Source: Seiridium cupressi
Taxonomy: Eukaryota; Ascomycota; Sordariomycetes; Amphisphaeriales; Sporocadaceae
NCBI GenBank assembly: GCA_036674765.1
Contig: JARVKI010000002.1
Span: forward strand, 496,001 to 560,000
DNA length: 64,000 nt
Reading direction: 5' to 3'
The notes under the pieces were generated by a model. That model was not told the origin of the DNA and did no database searches. It saw nothing but the letters and a program-made list of their open reading frames with translations. Below, piece after piece: positions 41,701 through 54,556 of the stretch. A program made the position numbers and the translations under genes. The stretch's first letter is position 1, and each line of letters opens with the position of its first letter.

Positions 41701-43623
41701 CTGGACCCAGGCAACCGGTGTCGCTCCTCGCTATACTTGAGATGAGTTGACGAAAGGTTCTAGAAGTACGAGGCACTTCCCGGATGGTGTGAAATGTCCC
41801 ATTCTTCAAAGTCAGACGTTGGGCTTGGCGGGCCCGCTAATACCCATGGGGCTGATAAAGCCCCTGTCCTGGGATGCATATCGTGGAGCCTCAATTTAGA
41901 TCTGCCACGTCTGGGCCGCGGGGAGCAACCCGGGTTAGGATTGACCTTTCAACCTGCGGTGCTTTATCCCCAGCTTGTGTGAATTGTCAGTCAGCACGCC
42001 TATTCCGTGTCCGCATAGATTGTGAACTTAACTAGCTCTATGATCCAATGATGTCTCATTAGAGACGGTCAAGTTGGGAGATAAAAGTGCGGCATCGAAG
42101 CAACGAAATAGTTAACGGATTTAGCGTGGCGCATTTTCTCTTAACAGGGTGGATCCCAATTAGTATCCACCATGGTAATCTGACAAACAACCACCACATG
42201 GTTTCTGATTTGTCGAACTTGAATCTGATTCGTGCCGCCGGCCGCATATGGCGCTTCAGGAGCCACTACCCGGCCAAGTAGGCGCGGTCCTAACACCACA
42301 GCACCAACGATAGCATGCTGTTCTTAACGTAAGAACGTGATAGTGCTCATGCCATCAACTATTCTAGTCTCTTCTAGCCTATCCTATATCACCCGCTTGG
42401 CTTGCTATTGGGGTTTTCTGGGAGTGCCGAAATTTGTCTGTCATGCCCCGAGTATCCGATCAGGCTGGAGGGAGATGGATTGGTATGCATGTAGTCTCCC
42501 TGTGGAAAGACTATGCATCATAAGTGGGATATACGGGAGACAATTAACAGTGGCCTGTCATATGTAATCAAGGCCATTTCGTTAGACGGTTGAAGGGGGG
42601 ACAGAATTTTACAAAAAGAAGAAAGAGTAAAATGGCCAAAACCCTCACTCCGGATCTAGATGGCACACCCGGACATATTTTCGAACTTACTACTTTCATA
42701 GAGCGTTGTTCACCAATATTGCAATTCTACGGATATGTTGTGATGGTGGGAGTCTTGGGCCTTGAACGCTTTGCGTTCACTACCGTTCATTTGATGAGTA
42801 ATATTTATCACACAAAAAGTCCATTTTCATGCCATGCAATGGTGGTTAGTTTTTTCTTCGCGTAGTGGTCGATAACACACGACCCACGCTGTTGTCTCTA
42901 GCAGCATAACTGTGCTGCATGGTGAATTTTGACATCGCAATTGTGATGTGTCCTGTCAATTGCTGGTGCGCCTACTCTGGTCGACAGCATATCTCAGAAT
43001 ATGGACGAGGCAATGAGAGTGTTCAATACGAAGCTCCGGCTATCGAACCGGCTCTTTGAAAGATATTCGCGGACCCGATGCATGCCCATGGTGCTCCTCC
43101 TCAGATGTTGTAGGTGTCATGAGGTCTCTGATCATGGACGGCAGAACGAGTAAACAAGCATCAGAAGATATGGAGCATATAACACAAAGTTTGCAACAGG
43201 TAGTGAAAATTGTTATTTTACAGTTATCAAGGACGTTAGCAAATAACAAGCGATTAGTTATTTGGAGTTGGGCAGGAGGGGAGCAACGAAATAAGACTCA
43301 GAGAGGTTTGGCCTAGATATGCCCTGTGCCGGAGCTGATGGTTATGTGGGTGAACGCAGACGGTTATCTGGTTAGTTATTCGGTTTCTGGTTTGCCACGA
43401 GATGATTACACCAAACCCAGCTTGAAAACGAAAAAGTTGTCCAAGCCTGCTCGAAGTCTGTCTCAACGAAAACACACACGTTGTGCGGTCGACAATCTTT
43501 TTTTCTTCCTGACAATTCACGCCGCATCATCGCATCGACTCACACCACACATCGCATCTCACCCACCACCCATCATCCATCACCCACATCCCAAAGTCCC
43601 CCCGTTATACCAACCTCGTCAAG
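41701..43623. other. Intergenic region upstream of the orphan gene
   Basis: No gene recognised. The last 120 bp (about 43500-43620) are rich in CA/CCCAT pyrimidine-type words, typical of a fungal core promoter and leader for the gene at 43624. Confidence 0.55.
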
Positions 43624-44178
43624 ATGCGCTCTTTCAAGGAGCTTCCGTTGCTTCCGCAGGATAATAGGTACCGCAGATCGTGGGTTGAAAACAGGATATT
43701 TGAGCTCTACGGAATAAGCACCCACGGCCATCCGCGTGATGCCAGGGCGGAAATCAAATATCTGCTTAGGCGAGCCGGCTTCACGTGTGCCAAGTTCCAC
43801 CTGCCAAGAAGTACAGAGTGGTGCCACCTTGAGCTCCCTCACCAAGACAGAATGATGCAGGCCAGGCGATTTTTGGATGGGGCCAGAGTATTTGGTCGAA
43901 CTCTGAGGACAAGAGATGCTCGTTCGCCTTTCGGTGCGAGCGGACCATCGACACCACTCGGACCAGGAGGATGGCCACTACAGCCAGCCCTTCCACTGCC
44001 AGTCGTGCCAGAGCAGGTAATTTATCACCTTGTTTCTCTTAATGAGGCATCCTTGATCGCTAACATGCCATAGACATCTCTTCCATCCTCGAGTATTACC
44101 AACACCACAGCTCCTGCTAGCGACTCTACCAGCATCAAGAAAGAGGAAGAGGAAGACGAAGACAACAAGGGCTTTTGA
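43624..44178 (+). CDS. Small orphan protein with acidic tail
   Basis: Two exons, 43624-44016 and 44074-44178, joined over a 57-nt intron, encode 165 residues. The first 80 residues look folded and basic (ENRIFELYGISTHG, AEIKYLLRRAGFTCAKFHL, CHLELPHQDRMMQARRFLDG). A Pro/Gly-rich linker follows and the end is KKEEEEDEDNKGF. No known domain is recognised and there is no signal or membrane segment. The splice keeps the frame and the CA-rich leader supports expression. It is convergent with the giant ankyrin gene. It is a hypothetical protein, likely lineage-restricted. Confidence 0.7.
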
Positions 44179-44262
44179 TCTACAAAAAAACTGTCCTGCT
44201 TACAAGCCTTGTCAAAGCACCATCTCGGCACTGTCATCTGGGCCCATACTCCATCAACCATC

Positions 44263-44523
44263 CCTTTCGGCTGATGCCAACAACTACCATCCTCAAGTCC
44301 ACGCCGACCTCACCATCCTCAAGGCTCATGCCGACAAACATTATCATCCTCGGCTTATGCCTCAATGGCGACACCACCATTGTTAATCAAGCGCATGCCT
44401 CGACAACATCATTCTTCGGCTTTTGTCTACAAACATCATCTTCGGCTTTTGCCTCATCACCACATTGTCATCTTCCGGCTTTTGCCTACTACACATACCA
44501 TCATCTTCGGCTTTTGCCTTCCC
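44263..44523. repeat. Degenerate tandem repeat between two convergent genes
   Basis: The 445-bp gap between the stops at 44178 and 44624 is dominated by repeated TCATCTTCGGCTTTTGCCT-like words. The clearest starts are near 44414, 44439, 44472 and 44505, with weaker relatives near 44265 and 44347. Spacing is about 25-35 bp. The array would be in the 3' UTR of one or both genes. Confidence 0.75.
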
Positions 44524-44623
44524 AACTACACTGGGCAGCTGGGCACTTCCGTCGACATGTTTCGACAACTAGGACTCGAGCAGTTGGTAGCAGTTTGCAT
44601 TAATAAAATTGTAAATCTACATC

Positions 44624-47600
44624 TCATGATATCTCTCCAGTGACATATCCAATCTGCCTCCGCGCAGCCGCGCCTCCACTGCTACCACCCAGATTCGCTG
44701 CCAGTACACCCTGACTATCAACCAACTTCTTCTGCTCCTGGATTCTTTGCCTGAACCGTCCGTCAGCGGCCTGGTCCATCCTCTCAGATTCCTCTCGTTC
44801 CCGAAGTCTGATACTGCTGAGTTGGTTTGCGTTTCCGACCCGTTCGTTGCCCAGGTCCCTCTCGTACTCCAGCATCTTCTGCTGCTTCTGCATCTCGAGC
44901 GCCATTTGCGTGTCCCCGATTTCTTGGACTCGGCGGCGCGAGACGTCTGTCAGGAGCTTCTGGTGCGAGACTTCGGCGCTCTGCTTCGCCCTCTGCCGGG
45001 CTAGGGCTTTGGTGAAGAGCTCGTCTTCGAGTCGGGCCTTCTCCTGGATCGCGGTGAGATCGGCGTTATGTGAACGTTTCTTCCGTGCGTCTTCCAGCTC
45101 GGCCTGGTTCGCCCAGATCTGGGCTTGGACAGCCGCGAGTTCCTTCGATCTGTTGATAGCAAGGAGGTGCTCCTGGTCTTGGCGCCGCTGGCGATCGAGG
45201 CGGGCCTTTCGATCTGTTTCTTCGTCCATGATGTGCGACGGCATGCCGACGGCGTCGTCGGGTTGAGGCCCAGAGTTGGCATAATAGACGTCATTACCAC
45301 GATTGGCCTTGAGAAGCTTGAGAAGCTCGGGTGTGGTGTCAGTCTGTGGGAGCACGCGCGAAACATATTGAGTAGGAGAGTATGTGTATTGCCCATCTGT
45401 GTACTGATTAAACGTCTTGTTGATGAACTTCCACATGTCGGCACGGAGAAGCACTTTGGTTGTCGCCAAGGGGTCCGCGGACTCAAGGGCAAGCAGAAGA
45501 ACAGACTTTCCGTCCGAGTGAAGGGTGATGTCGGAATCTTGCAGAAGAAGGTTGATACACTTCTCCATGGTTTTCTCGCGAAGCGCAGTGATGGTCCCTG
45601 AATCGGCAGCATGTAGACATAGCTCTCCAAGAGCACTGAGTCCTCCATGTTGAGGACTTGGAAAGTCGGGGTCGTGTTTGTATTCAATCAATATTCCCAT
45701 GGCTTGAAGGTTGAGTTCCCTTGCAGCATTGTGCAATGACCCGTCATTTCTTGATGCACCAGCTGCAAGGAGATTAGACATCATGGTGATGCCCAAATCT
45801 CCGGGAACTTTTGAAGCCATCGAGAGGGGCGATCTCCCAGTCGCATCAGTAATGTCAACCTCGGCGCCAGCTAGAAGGAGAGACTTGACCATATCTGGCC
45901 TGCGTGTGTGGATTGCTAGCATCAATGGTGTCACGCGGGACAGCCGTGTTTCGTAGTTCACTTTTACGCCTCTGTCTATGAGGAGATCAATGATACCACT
46001 GCTGATCTTTTTCTGCGGCTGCAGCAATGCCCAGGTGAGTAGATTTACCTGTTCATCCTCTTCGATTTCGGGCATGACTCTTACAGAAGTCATTTGATCG
46101 TGGTAGTAACCAACATCTAGTAAAGCCCGCAATACCTTGGTTGATCTGGGGAATTGCGACAGAGCTCGAATTATCACAGGCTCCGATCCTGGTTGAACAA
46201 AAATAGTGTCCATTTGATCACCTCCATCGTTGTATTCGGTAAATAGGCTGATCAATTCAGACACTTCATCCTCTCCAGCTTCGGTGTCAAAAATCCGAGG
46301 AAACGACAGTGTTAATGCCTCAGACCTTGGTTTTTCTTGTAGCAATCGTCGCAGTAGGTCGGGGTTTCCCTGTGATGCTGCGTTTTGTAATGCTTCTCCA
46401 TGGTTGTAGTTGATGTTGGCATCGTACTTGAGCAGTAGCTCTACGAAACTGTCAGCCAAATTTCCAGGATTATCGGCGTAGACTCCAAGGACTGCTACAA
46501 ATGCAGAGTCTACAGCCTCGCCACGTGCCCCTTTTCTTAGCAGACAACGAGCAATCTCAAAACCACGCTCTGAAAGCCATGCCTGTGCGTGGTCAGGAAC
46601 GAAGGCCTTTCCAAATGCTAATGATGCTTCTTCAGGTGCGATCCTAGACTCCAGCAACTTTGAGAATTGTGACGCTGACAGCGTTCTCGTGGCATCAATT
46701 AAAGTTTGGCAGCCGTTTGCTGTAGGCGAAGCTCTGTTTGCCACCAATAGTTGGATCATCCTCTCCTCAGGGTCCTCCTCATTAACGGCTTTCGTGAGCG
46801 TAAGGTGCACCGCATTTGGTACGGGTTTCCCCGCCCGGAATATCCACTCGAGAACAATAAAACGGGTATCTCTGCTGAGATCCCAGCATGCATTCATCGC
46901 TTGCAAGAGTGTATGGGATGATGGCTTTTTCTGCTTGCCCCCAACTTCCTTGATGCCCAATAGCATTTCTAGATTGCCCAAGAAAGCGCTCTTTGCAGCC
47001 TTCACAATTGCTTCGCCCTCATTGTAGTCCGGGTTAGCTCCGTAAACAAGAAGCAGTCTGACGAGGTCAGACCCGTCATCGCCAAACCTTTCTGCAGACA
47101 CCAATTGCGCATCAACAACATCTCCTGCAACTCCCTGCTGAAGGAGAAGCTTAAAAATGGCAGCTCTCTTGTTCAGGTCTGATATCTCGGTTGCTGCTTG
47201 AAACCCTCGTTGTAAGGTTTGCTGACTGATGTGTGACTCCCCGGAAAGGAGCATACCAAGCACGTCCGCAGCGCCCGACCTGCAAGCTTCCACGATGGCT
47301 TGTCCGTCCTTGTGCTCTACGCTACCACCGTTGCGGACGAGGATCGTACCAAAGTCGAGGTCACCATTCGTGGCGGCAGTCAGCAGCGCATCCGAGACGA
47401 CCACTCCAGAAGCACCTGCCTTGAGCAGGCTACTAGCTGACATACTTCGTGCTCTTTGGTTCTTTGCCCTTGTGGCTTGCGTAAACCCGGCATTGAGTAT
47501 ATCCACTGAAAATCTCTTCTTGTTTAGCATGAGTTCAACGATATCCTGCTTTTCCGTCTTTATTGCTTCGATTAGAGCGAGGCCGTCCTTGGTGTCTGCG

Positions 47601-50194
47601 TGGGCAAGAAGAGTATTGATTAGAGATATGTCGTCTGGATACGTAGTGACGGCAAACACAAGCGCTCGATTCACTTCAGTAGGAGGAATGCCGCCTTGAA
47701 GGATCCTTTTCGCGAAGGTCAAGCGGTCCATGAGGTCCTGTATCCTTAGAGCATGCGGCATTGCAAATGACAGTGAATGGGGATTCGGCCGCGCCGAGAA
47801 CAGGAGGTCAACCATAGGCCCGTTAGCTGCGCCCACTGCTCTACAGAGGGCCTCGGCGTTGAAGGCATTCACGTCTGCGCCGTTTGCCAGAAGCGTCTTC
47901 AGAACATGGAAAACGCGTTGTGGGGGAGGCGTTCTCAGGACACTCTGTACTTCCTCAACAAGTAGGTGGCTGACCGGATCCTTCGATGCCACCCGCCGTA
48001 ACAAAGCATCCAGCTTCTCAGCCTTGGCCGGGCTGGAGGGTATCTGACCCAAGCTCCTCATAGCGCGATCAAGAGTATCTGGGTTTGGTCCACCTAATCC
48101 GAGCACCATTTGAAGAATCGCCGGATCGGGATTTTGTACCGCATTTACGAGCGCAATTCCATCGTGTGCATTGACATCTGCATGACTTCGTTGCAGCAAT
48201 GTTGCGAGTAGATTCTTGTCCACCGGATTTGTCTGGAGCAAAGTTGCCAGCGCTGTTGATACTTCAGGGCCGCCATGAGAGGCCCCCGCATCAAGAAGCA
48301 TGCCAATCATTTGGGCCTTCTTCGCTGGATCTTGGACCTCCATGGCCCTCGGGATCGCCTTCGCCGCAGTCTGCGGTGTGGGCTTACTCCTCAGTAACCT
48401 GTGCAACAAGCTCAAGTCTTTCTGGGCGATTGCCGCGGTAATACCCGCACCTTCGTTGAAGTTGACATCGGCGTTTGAACGTAATAGGAGAGCAACCAGC
48501 CGCTCATCCCGATGCGGCGGTGTCTCGTCAATGGCATTCTGCAATGCTGAGTGAACGCAAGGGCCAGATAGCCCAGCTCCCAAGAAGGCCTCTGTCGCCT
48601 GAAATCGTTCAAGGCGCGGTAGGTTTCTCACACTGGGAAAAACCTGCGCCATGGCTTCATTCGATGGCGGTTTCTCGGAGGCTAATATCACCTTTGTGAT
48701 AGGGGCGTTCCTGTTCTTGACTGCAATTTGTAGTGCGAGCGCTCCCTTATGGTCTGTCGATGCCACAGCGTGCCTTTCGAATACCATACTTCGCGGTCCC
48801 TTCTTGAGATCCTGGTTGCCCACCATCTTCCCGACTGGAAACAAGGGCGTCAAAAGCAATTTAGCAGCTTCTACATCACCTGCCTCTGTGGCATCGATCA
48901 AAGCTTCATCCAAAGGTTGTCCATTTGCTCCTTTCCGTAGCAAAAGATTCAGAAATGTGTATCTGTCCTCAAACCTCAACTTCTTGGGTAAAAGCTCAAC
49001 ACATTCGGACGCATGTATTGGACTTAGTTGAGCCGGTCCGTTGAGCATAGCATCTACAAGGTCAAGCTTTCCAGCCGAAACTGCTTTCCGTAAGGCACGG
49101 GCGTCTTGATATTCGATCAAAGCGCCGTAAGACACCAATAAATGAACCATGTCGATGAAATAGGTCGCACTCGCTTGCATCAATGCTTGTGCAACGGGGT
49201 CGCCATCTGCACCTGCACAAAGTAAGACTTCCGTCATCGCCATTTTCTCGTTCGGATTAATGTTTTGGTGGTTCATCAGTTGTTCGAATGACTCATTCAA
49301 GCCGGGTTGTCCAGGTGGCTTGTTTCCCAGGACTATCGCTAATGCGATATCCCGTCTTCCCAATGATACTGCTGCCTTCAAAGCTGCCGCATTGTCATGA
49401 TTCCCGTCGGATGTCGACTGACTCAAAGCCAGAACTGTGTCGAGGCATCCGACACGAGCTGCTTCTACCATTGATTGCGAGACCCAAGATACTGGTGGCC
49501 GTCCTTCTGACGACAAGATCATGGCGATCATGTCTGCCTGGCCACCAACACCACAAGCTTGCCGGAAAGCGTCTTGTCCATCGGCTGTCTGTACAGCACT
49601 TGCCCCATATTTGATCAGCATCTCAACAATCGCAAAATCTTGATTCCGCATCGCAATCGGTAGTGCTGTGTCCAGGCTAAGAGCGTCTGCGAAGGGTAGC
49701 AGAACTTCCACCATTTCCCTATGCCTGTTCCCCACGGCCTTGTGCAGAACTTGACTCCGTTCTGCCAAATCCAGACTTTTTCGCCGTGACAGCAGACTCG
49801 TTCTGCTCTTCTGTGCCAGATTAACATTACCACCCACTTGGTTCAGCATCAAGACTAGTGCTTCTGCCACGCCGGGCGACCCCTGGTTTGCAACATGAGT
49901 AACGAGAGCGCTGTATATCTCCTTGTATTCCCAAGTCTTCTTCTTCGTCGTGAAAGCTCTGGATAGCCCGCCTTTGGATTGTTGAGCCTGCTCCGTCGTC
50001 CGCTGACGTTTCAGAAGTTCCTCAGCATATTGTTCATCATTAGGAGTCATGAGAGAAGGTCCGCGATCTGGTCGTAACAGCGGAGACGGAAGTGGCGATG
50101 CATCTAGCCCCCAATCCCTGCCAAGTTCCTGAAGCCGGTGCTGCCGCCGGTCTTGTAGCGATAGGTGTTCCATATCCTCAACCAGTCCCGGCAT
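44624..50194 (-). CDS. Giant ankyrin-type repeat protein with C-terminal coiled coil
   Basis: One uninterrupted frame of 1,856 codons. After a short N-terminal region (DRRQHRLQELGRDWGLDAS) come dozens of roughly 30-40-residue helical repeats from about 90 to 1,600. Most are degenerate ankyrin units with recurring patterns such as ADVNAxxGxAL, DPAILQMVLGLGG and LLxAGA. The best canonical ones are near 1,440-1,530 (VTPLMLAIHTRRPDMVKSLLLAGAEVDITDATGRSPL is one). The last 200 residues are strongly charged coiled coil (ARLDRQRRQDQEHLL, LEDARKKRS, ALARQRAKQS), ending GGAAARRQIGYVTGEIS. Likely a cytosolic or nuclear scaffold; partner unknown. The absence of introns in 5.6 kb is unusual beside its intron-containing neighbours. 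A stop lies upstream in frame, supporting the start at 50194. Confidence 0.88.
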   Translation of the reverse strand: MPGLVEDMEHLSLQDRRQHRLQELGRDWGLDASPLPSPLLRPDRGPSLMTPNDEQYAEELLKRQRTTEQAQQSKGGLSRAFTTKKKTWEYKEIYSALVTHVANQGSPGVAEALVLMLNQVGGNVNLAQKSRTSLLSRRKSLDLAERSQVLHKAVGNRHREMVEVLLPFADALSLDTALPIAMRNQDFAIVEMLIKYGASAVQTADGQDAFRQACGVGGQADMIAMILSSEGRPPVSWVSQSMVEAARVGCLDTVLALSQSTSDGNHDNAAALKAAVSLGRRDIALAIVLGNKPPGQPGLNESFEQLMNHQNINPNEKMAMTEVLLCAGADGDPVAQALMQASATYFIDMVHLLVSYGALIEYQDARALRKAVSAGKLDLVDAMLNGPAQLSPIHASECVELLPKKLRFEDRYTFLNLLLRKGANGQPLDEALIDATEAGDVEAAKLLLTPLFPVGKMVGNQDLKKGPRSMVFERHAVASTDHKGALALQIAVKNRNAPITKVILASEKPPSNEAMAQVFPSVRNLPRLERFQATEAFLGAGLSGPCVHSALQNAIDETPPHRDERLVALLLRSNADVNFNEGAGITAAIAQKDLSLLHRLLRSKPTPQTAAKAIPRAMEVQDPAKKAQMIGMLLDAGASHGGPEVSTALATLLQTNPVDKNLLATLLQRSHADVNAHDGIALVNAVQNPDPAILQMVLGLGGPNPDTLDRAMRSLGQIPSSPAKAEKLDALLRRVASKDPVSHLLVEEVQSVLRTPPPQRVFHVLKTLLANGADVNAFNAEALCRAVGAANGPMVDLLFSARPNPHSLSFAMPHALRIQDLMDRLTFAKRILQGGIPPTEVNRALVFAVTTYPDDISLINTLLAHADTKDGLALIEAIKTEKQDIVELMLNKKRFSVDILNAGFTQATRAKNQRARSMSASSLLKAGASGVVVSDALLTAATNGDLDFGTILVRNGGSVEHKDGQAIVEACRSGAADVLGMLLSGESHISQQTLQRGFQAATEISDLNKRAAIFKLLLQQGVAGDVVDAQLVSAERFGDDGSDLVRLLLVYGANPDYNEGEAIVKAAKSAFLGNLEMLLGIKEVGGKQKKPSSHTLLQAMNACWDLSRDTRFIVLEWIFRAGKPVPNAVHLTLTKAVNEEDPEERMIQLLVANRASPTANGCQTLIDATRTLSASQFSKLLESRIAPEEASLAFGKAFVPDHAQAWLSERGFEIARCLLRKGARGEAVDSAFVAVLGVYADNPGNLADSFVELLLKYDANINYNHGEALQNAASQGNPDLLRRLLQEKPRSEALTLSFPRIFDTEAGEDEVSELISLFTEYNDGGDQMDTIFVQPGSEPVIIRALSQFPRSTKVLRALLDVGYYHDQMTSVRVMPEIEEDEQVNLLTWALLQPQKKISSGIIDLLIDRGVKVNYETRLSRVTPLMLAIHTRRPDMVKSLLLAGAEVDITDATGRSPLSMASKVPGDLGITMMSNLLAAGASRNDGSLHNAARELNLQAMGILIEYKHDPDFPSPQHGGLSALGELCLHAADSGTITALREKTMEKCINLLLQDSDITLHSDGKSVLLLALESADPLATTKVLLRADMWKFINKTFNQYTDGQYTYSPTQYVSRVLPQTDTTPELLKLLKANRGNDVYYANSGPQPDDAVGMPSHIMDEETDRKARLDRQRRQDQEHLLAINRSKELAAVQAQIWANQAELEDARKKRSHNADLTAIQEKARLEDELFTKALARQRAKQSAEVSHQKLLTDVSRRRVQEIGDTQMALEMQKQQKMLEYERDLGNERVGNANQLSSIRLREREESERMDQAADGRFRQRIQEQKKLVDSQGVLAANLGGSSGGAAARRQIGYVTGEIS

Positions 50195-51470
50195 GTTGTT
50201 CGCAATTGGTGCTCATTCGGCGATTCCCATCAGTAGCTAAGATGACCGCTACACAAGCGTCGCATATGCGCCTTCCAGTGTTTTGTGTTGAGCAGAGATG
50301 AGGGTGCTAGATTCGCCCAGCCTCATCGATCTGGAAAGCAGTGACCACTGCCTATCAATATGTAATTCTTTGAGCGATGGGATGTTGGCAAAAGAGCGTA
50401 ATATGATACTGATTGTATATACGAGGATAGATCAGGAACTCGCATGCCAGGCGATCATGGGCTCATAGCTTCAAGCATCTCCCAGCCTCAAGTGTAATCA
50501 GCCTTGGGAGTTCGTGGGGTATGTCGTGTTCATCAAGCGAACGTTGGATGCCGGGCTATATGCACACAAGCAGAGTCAAATTGAAGAACCAACGGCGCGG
50601 TTCGCTACGCTGCGGTTCAGGGATCTCAAATACCAAGACTTATGACACGATGAGCAGAAGAATGAAAGATTTACATGAGATGAAAAAAGAGAGGGATGTC
50701 TCAATTGAAACTTGAAACGATGAAACAGACAGCAGCATGCCCTTGAGACACGAGCAGGAGCTTTGGAGCTCGAGCCACCGGCAGCATGGCCCCAAAGCCG
50801 GGCAGAAGCTTAATGGACCCCCTGGCCCTCCAATGCGCTGATGATCCATGGGGTCGCTCCGTGCACCGCCTCAGTCAGGCAGCGTAGTTCGGCAGCATCT
50901 GGCTGGTCGAGGGATGCGCCCAGAGCTGCATACTTCATGAAAATCATACTCTCCTACTGATGATGAGCGCATAGAGTACGCGGCCTTCGTATTCCACCAA
51001 TTGATCATCAATTTCTATTGGGGGGGTAGGAAGTACCAGCTTTCCTGTCGATAAGTCCGCAACGTCTACATACCATGAACCATCATTACAAGTTCCATTC
51101 CTCCCCTGCCTCAGGCTTAGCGTCGCGGGATTTTCACCTATTGGGGGGATAGTTCTAGCGTCAAACATTCCAGTCCATTGCCATAGCTCCACCAAGACCC
51201 GGATCATGCAGCTGAGCTCGGAAGTCGCCGGGGATTTCGAATGCATACATCATCAGCCAGACACCTCGGGACGTATAGGCAATGCAAGCTCTAGTCATTC
51301 AGATAGCCCTAGTCGTCGCAATCGAGTGCTTGGCATGACTAAGCTCCCATAGACAATTGGAAATGGAATAATGATATTTTTTGTCTATACGATGCTATGC
51401 ACCTGGAACCCGCGGGTCTTGCCTTATTCTATCAACAACTGCAAATCATTCATTGCCACTTTCCAGAGAA
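50195..51470. other. Intergenic region with a weak coding candidate
   Basis: Apart from the candidate at 50944-51246 nothing is recognised. It includes the promoter of the ankyrin gene and the 3' flank of the epimerase gene. Confidence 0.5.
50944..51246 (-). CDS. Possible small gene or gene fragment, unknown
   Basis: From ATG 51246 the frame runs 100 codons and has protein-like character (NGTCNDGSWYVDVADLSTG, PPIEIDDQLVEYEGRVLYAL). Just beyond its stop another frame reads coding-like for 42 codons (about 50818-50946; LDQPDAAELRCLTEAVHG). The two frames cannot be joined by a normal-length intron. It is either a decayed gene or coincidence. No family recognised. Confidence 0.25.
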   Translation of the reverse strand: MHSKSPATSELSCMIRVLVELWQWTGMFDARTIPPIGENPATLSLRQGRNGTCNDGSWYVDVADLSTGKLVLPTPPIEIDDQLVEYEGRVLYALIISRRV

Positions 51471-52881
<1,411 letters not shown>

Positions 52882-54556
52882 TTTGCCAATGTTGTGGGAG
52901 GGGTCGAGCAACAATGCAAGAAGAGAGCGGGAATAGTGAGGGAAAATTGGAGGAGACGGGAGTTGTTATGAGCGTCCGTTGTTGATCAGTCGTCACTTGT
53001 CATTTAAATGAGATTTGTTTCGAACCTTCGCAAGCTGCCCCAACTCGCTCCCACCATGGAGCCAGCAGCCCACGAATCAAGATGGCGGGGCAGCGAGCAT
53101 CACATTGAGCGTCGCGGGCACGTTCGAGAATAGCGCCCACCCGGTGGACCTCATTAGCTAGGTTGGGGTTTCCAGCGGTCTGGCGACGGCCGACTGCATG
53201 CAAATGCCGCCAGCATTTCATCGACATGAATCTTGGCCTTCACCGCCTGTTATAGTCTGTCTCTACTACCTACCTACACGTATACCAGCTCGTCGATCTG
53301 GTTACTTTATTTCCGGCATGCGCGAGTCGCGCATATCACACTGGGGTTTCCTCACAAGACTGAAGAATCTTGATCTAAAAGAGACGTACTAGACATGTGG
53401 TAAAACTGACGTTGATTGTTTTTTTTCCCAGCCTGTATGAGTCTGCAGTCTGCTGAACCATGTATCAGGCGTTCCTTGACTGGCAGGAATCGGAGCAACT
53501 TGGTTGGTTGGTATGGCCGGAGTATCTTCATCCATTGTACGAATAGGTCTCAGCTAATAACATACCCAATGGATTCGACCGTTAGTGGCGCCTTTCTTTT
53601 ATAAGCTGTAGGGACAATGTAGCGTTCATGTTGTAGCATTGACTCAGACGCACAGGTAGGAAGGTCTTACAGCCGCAGCACCCAGACAGCGGGCGGGAGG
53701 CATCACGTGACAAACCCGCTGTTCGTTTTCTCGGGCCTGGGCAGCCACCCAATAGAGCCCAGACCCTCGACGCGACGCGCGACTGGACAAGGCGGCGCAT
53801 TCCTCAGATTTAAGAACAATTGAAACCGACGAACTCGGGATCCCGGACACTGCTAGCATGTCTCAACTTGCCTGATTGCCTGCATTCCCATCTCTTTGAT
53901 ACCCTTTGTCGCCTTTCCAGAAACAGTCTGCGACATTCGCAAGCTTGGCTACATCCATGTCGCACACCCGCCTGCGGAAGCTGCTAGTCATTCTCACAGC
54001 AGCCTCATTGAGGCTGGCCAGGCTTTGGTGACCTTCGATTATCCACACTCCACAGAGTATCTGGTGCCGGGTCCGGCAAAAGTTTGCTATCTGTTGTCGT
54101 TGGGCCGGTCTTGTCTGATTGTTCATTGAAGCACTGTTTTCAGGCATTCAAGGGACCATGTGAACAATGGGACCCTAACTCAGTTGAGCTCTACCCAAGT
54201 CGTCTCAGGCTAGCACTACGGATCATTCATCTATCAGCTACTACCTTTCATGCCCCCCATCATCGCCAACCTTATCTCATCTTTCATTTTTATTCAGAAG
54301 ACAAGGCCTATGATCTGGATGATAATTTTCATCCTTGGTTATTGGCCCCCTGCAACGTTGAACACTATTGGTGAGCTCTTCCGCACAAACTGGTTGTAGG
54401 CAACTGGGATATGCCATTCAAAGTCAACAAACCGCTTTTCCATCTGCACCACTGATACGACTCAAATATTCCATATTTTATTTTTGCATTTCCCGACACC
54501 AGACTGACATTGGTCTCCAGAGCCTTCGCTGCACCACTTGGTCAAACCAAAGCAGG
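52882..54556. other. Divergent intergenic region (epimerase / SUN protein)
   Basis: No gene recognised. The frame of the SUN protein is open for 63 codons upstream of its first ATG (54557) but contains no ATG, so this is leader or chance. Confidence 0.5.
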
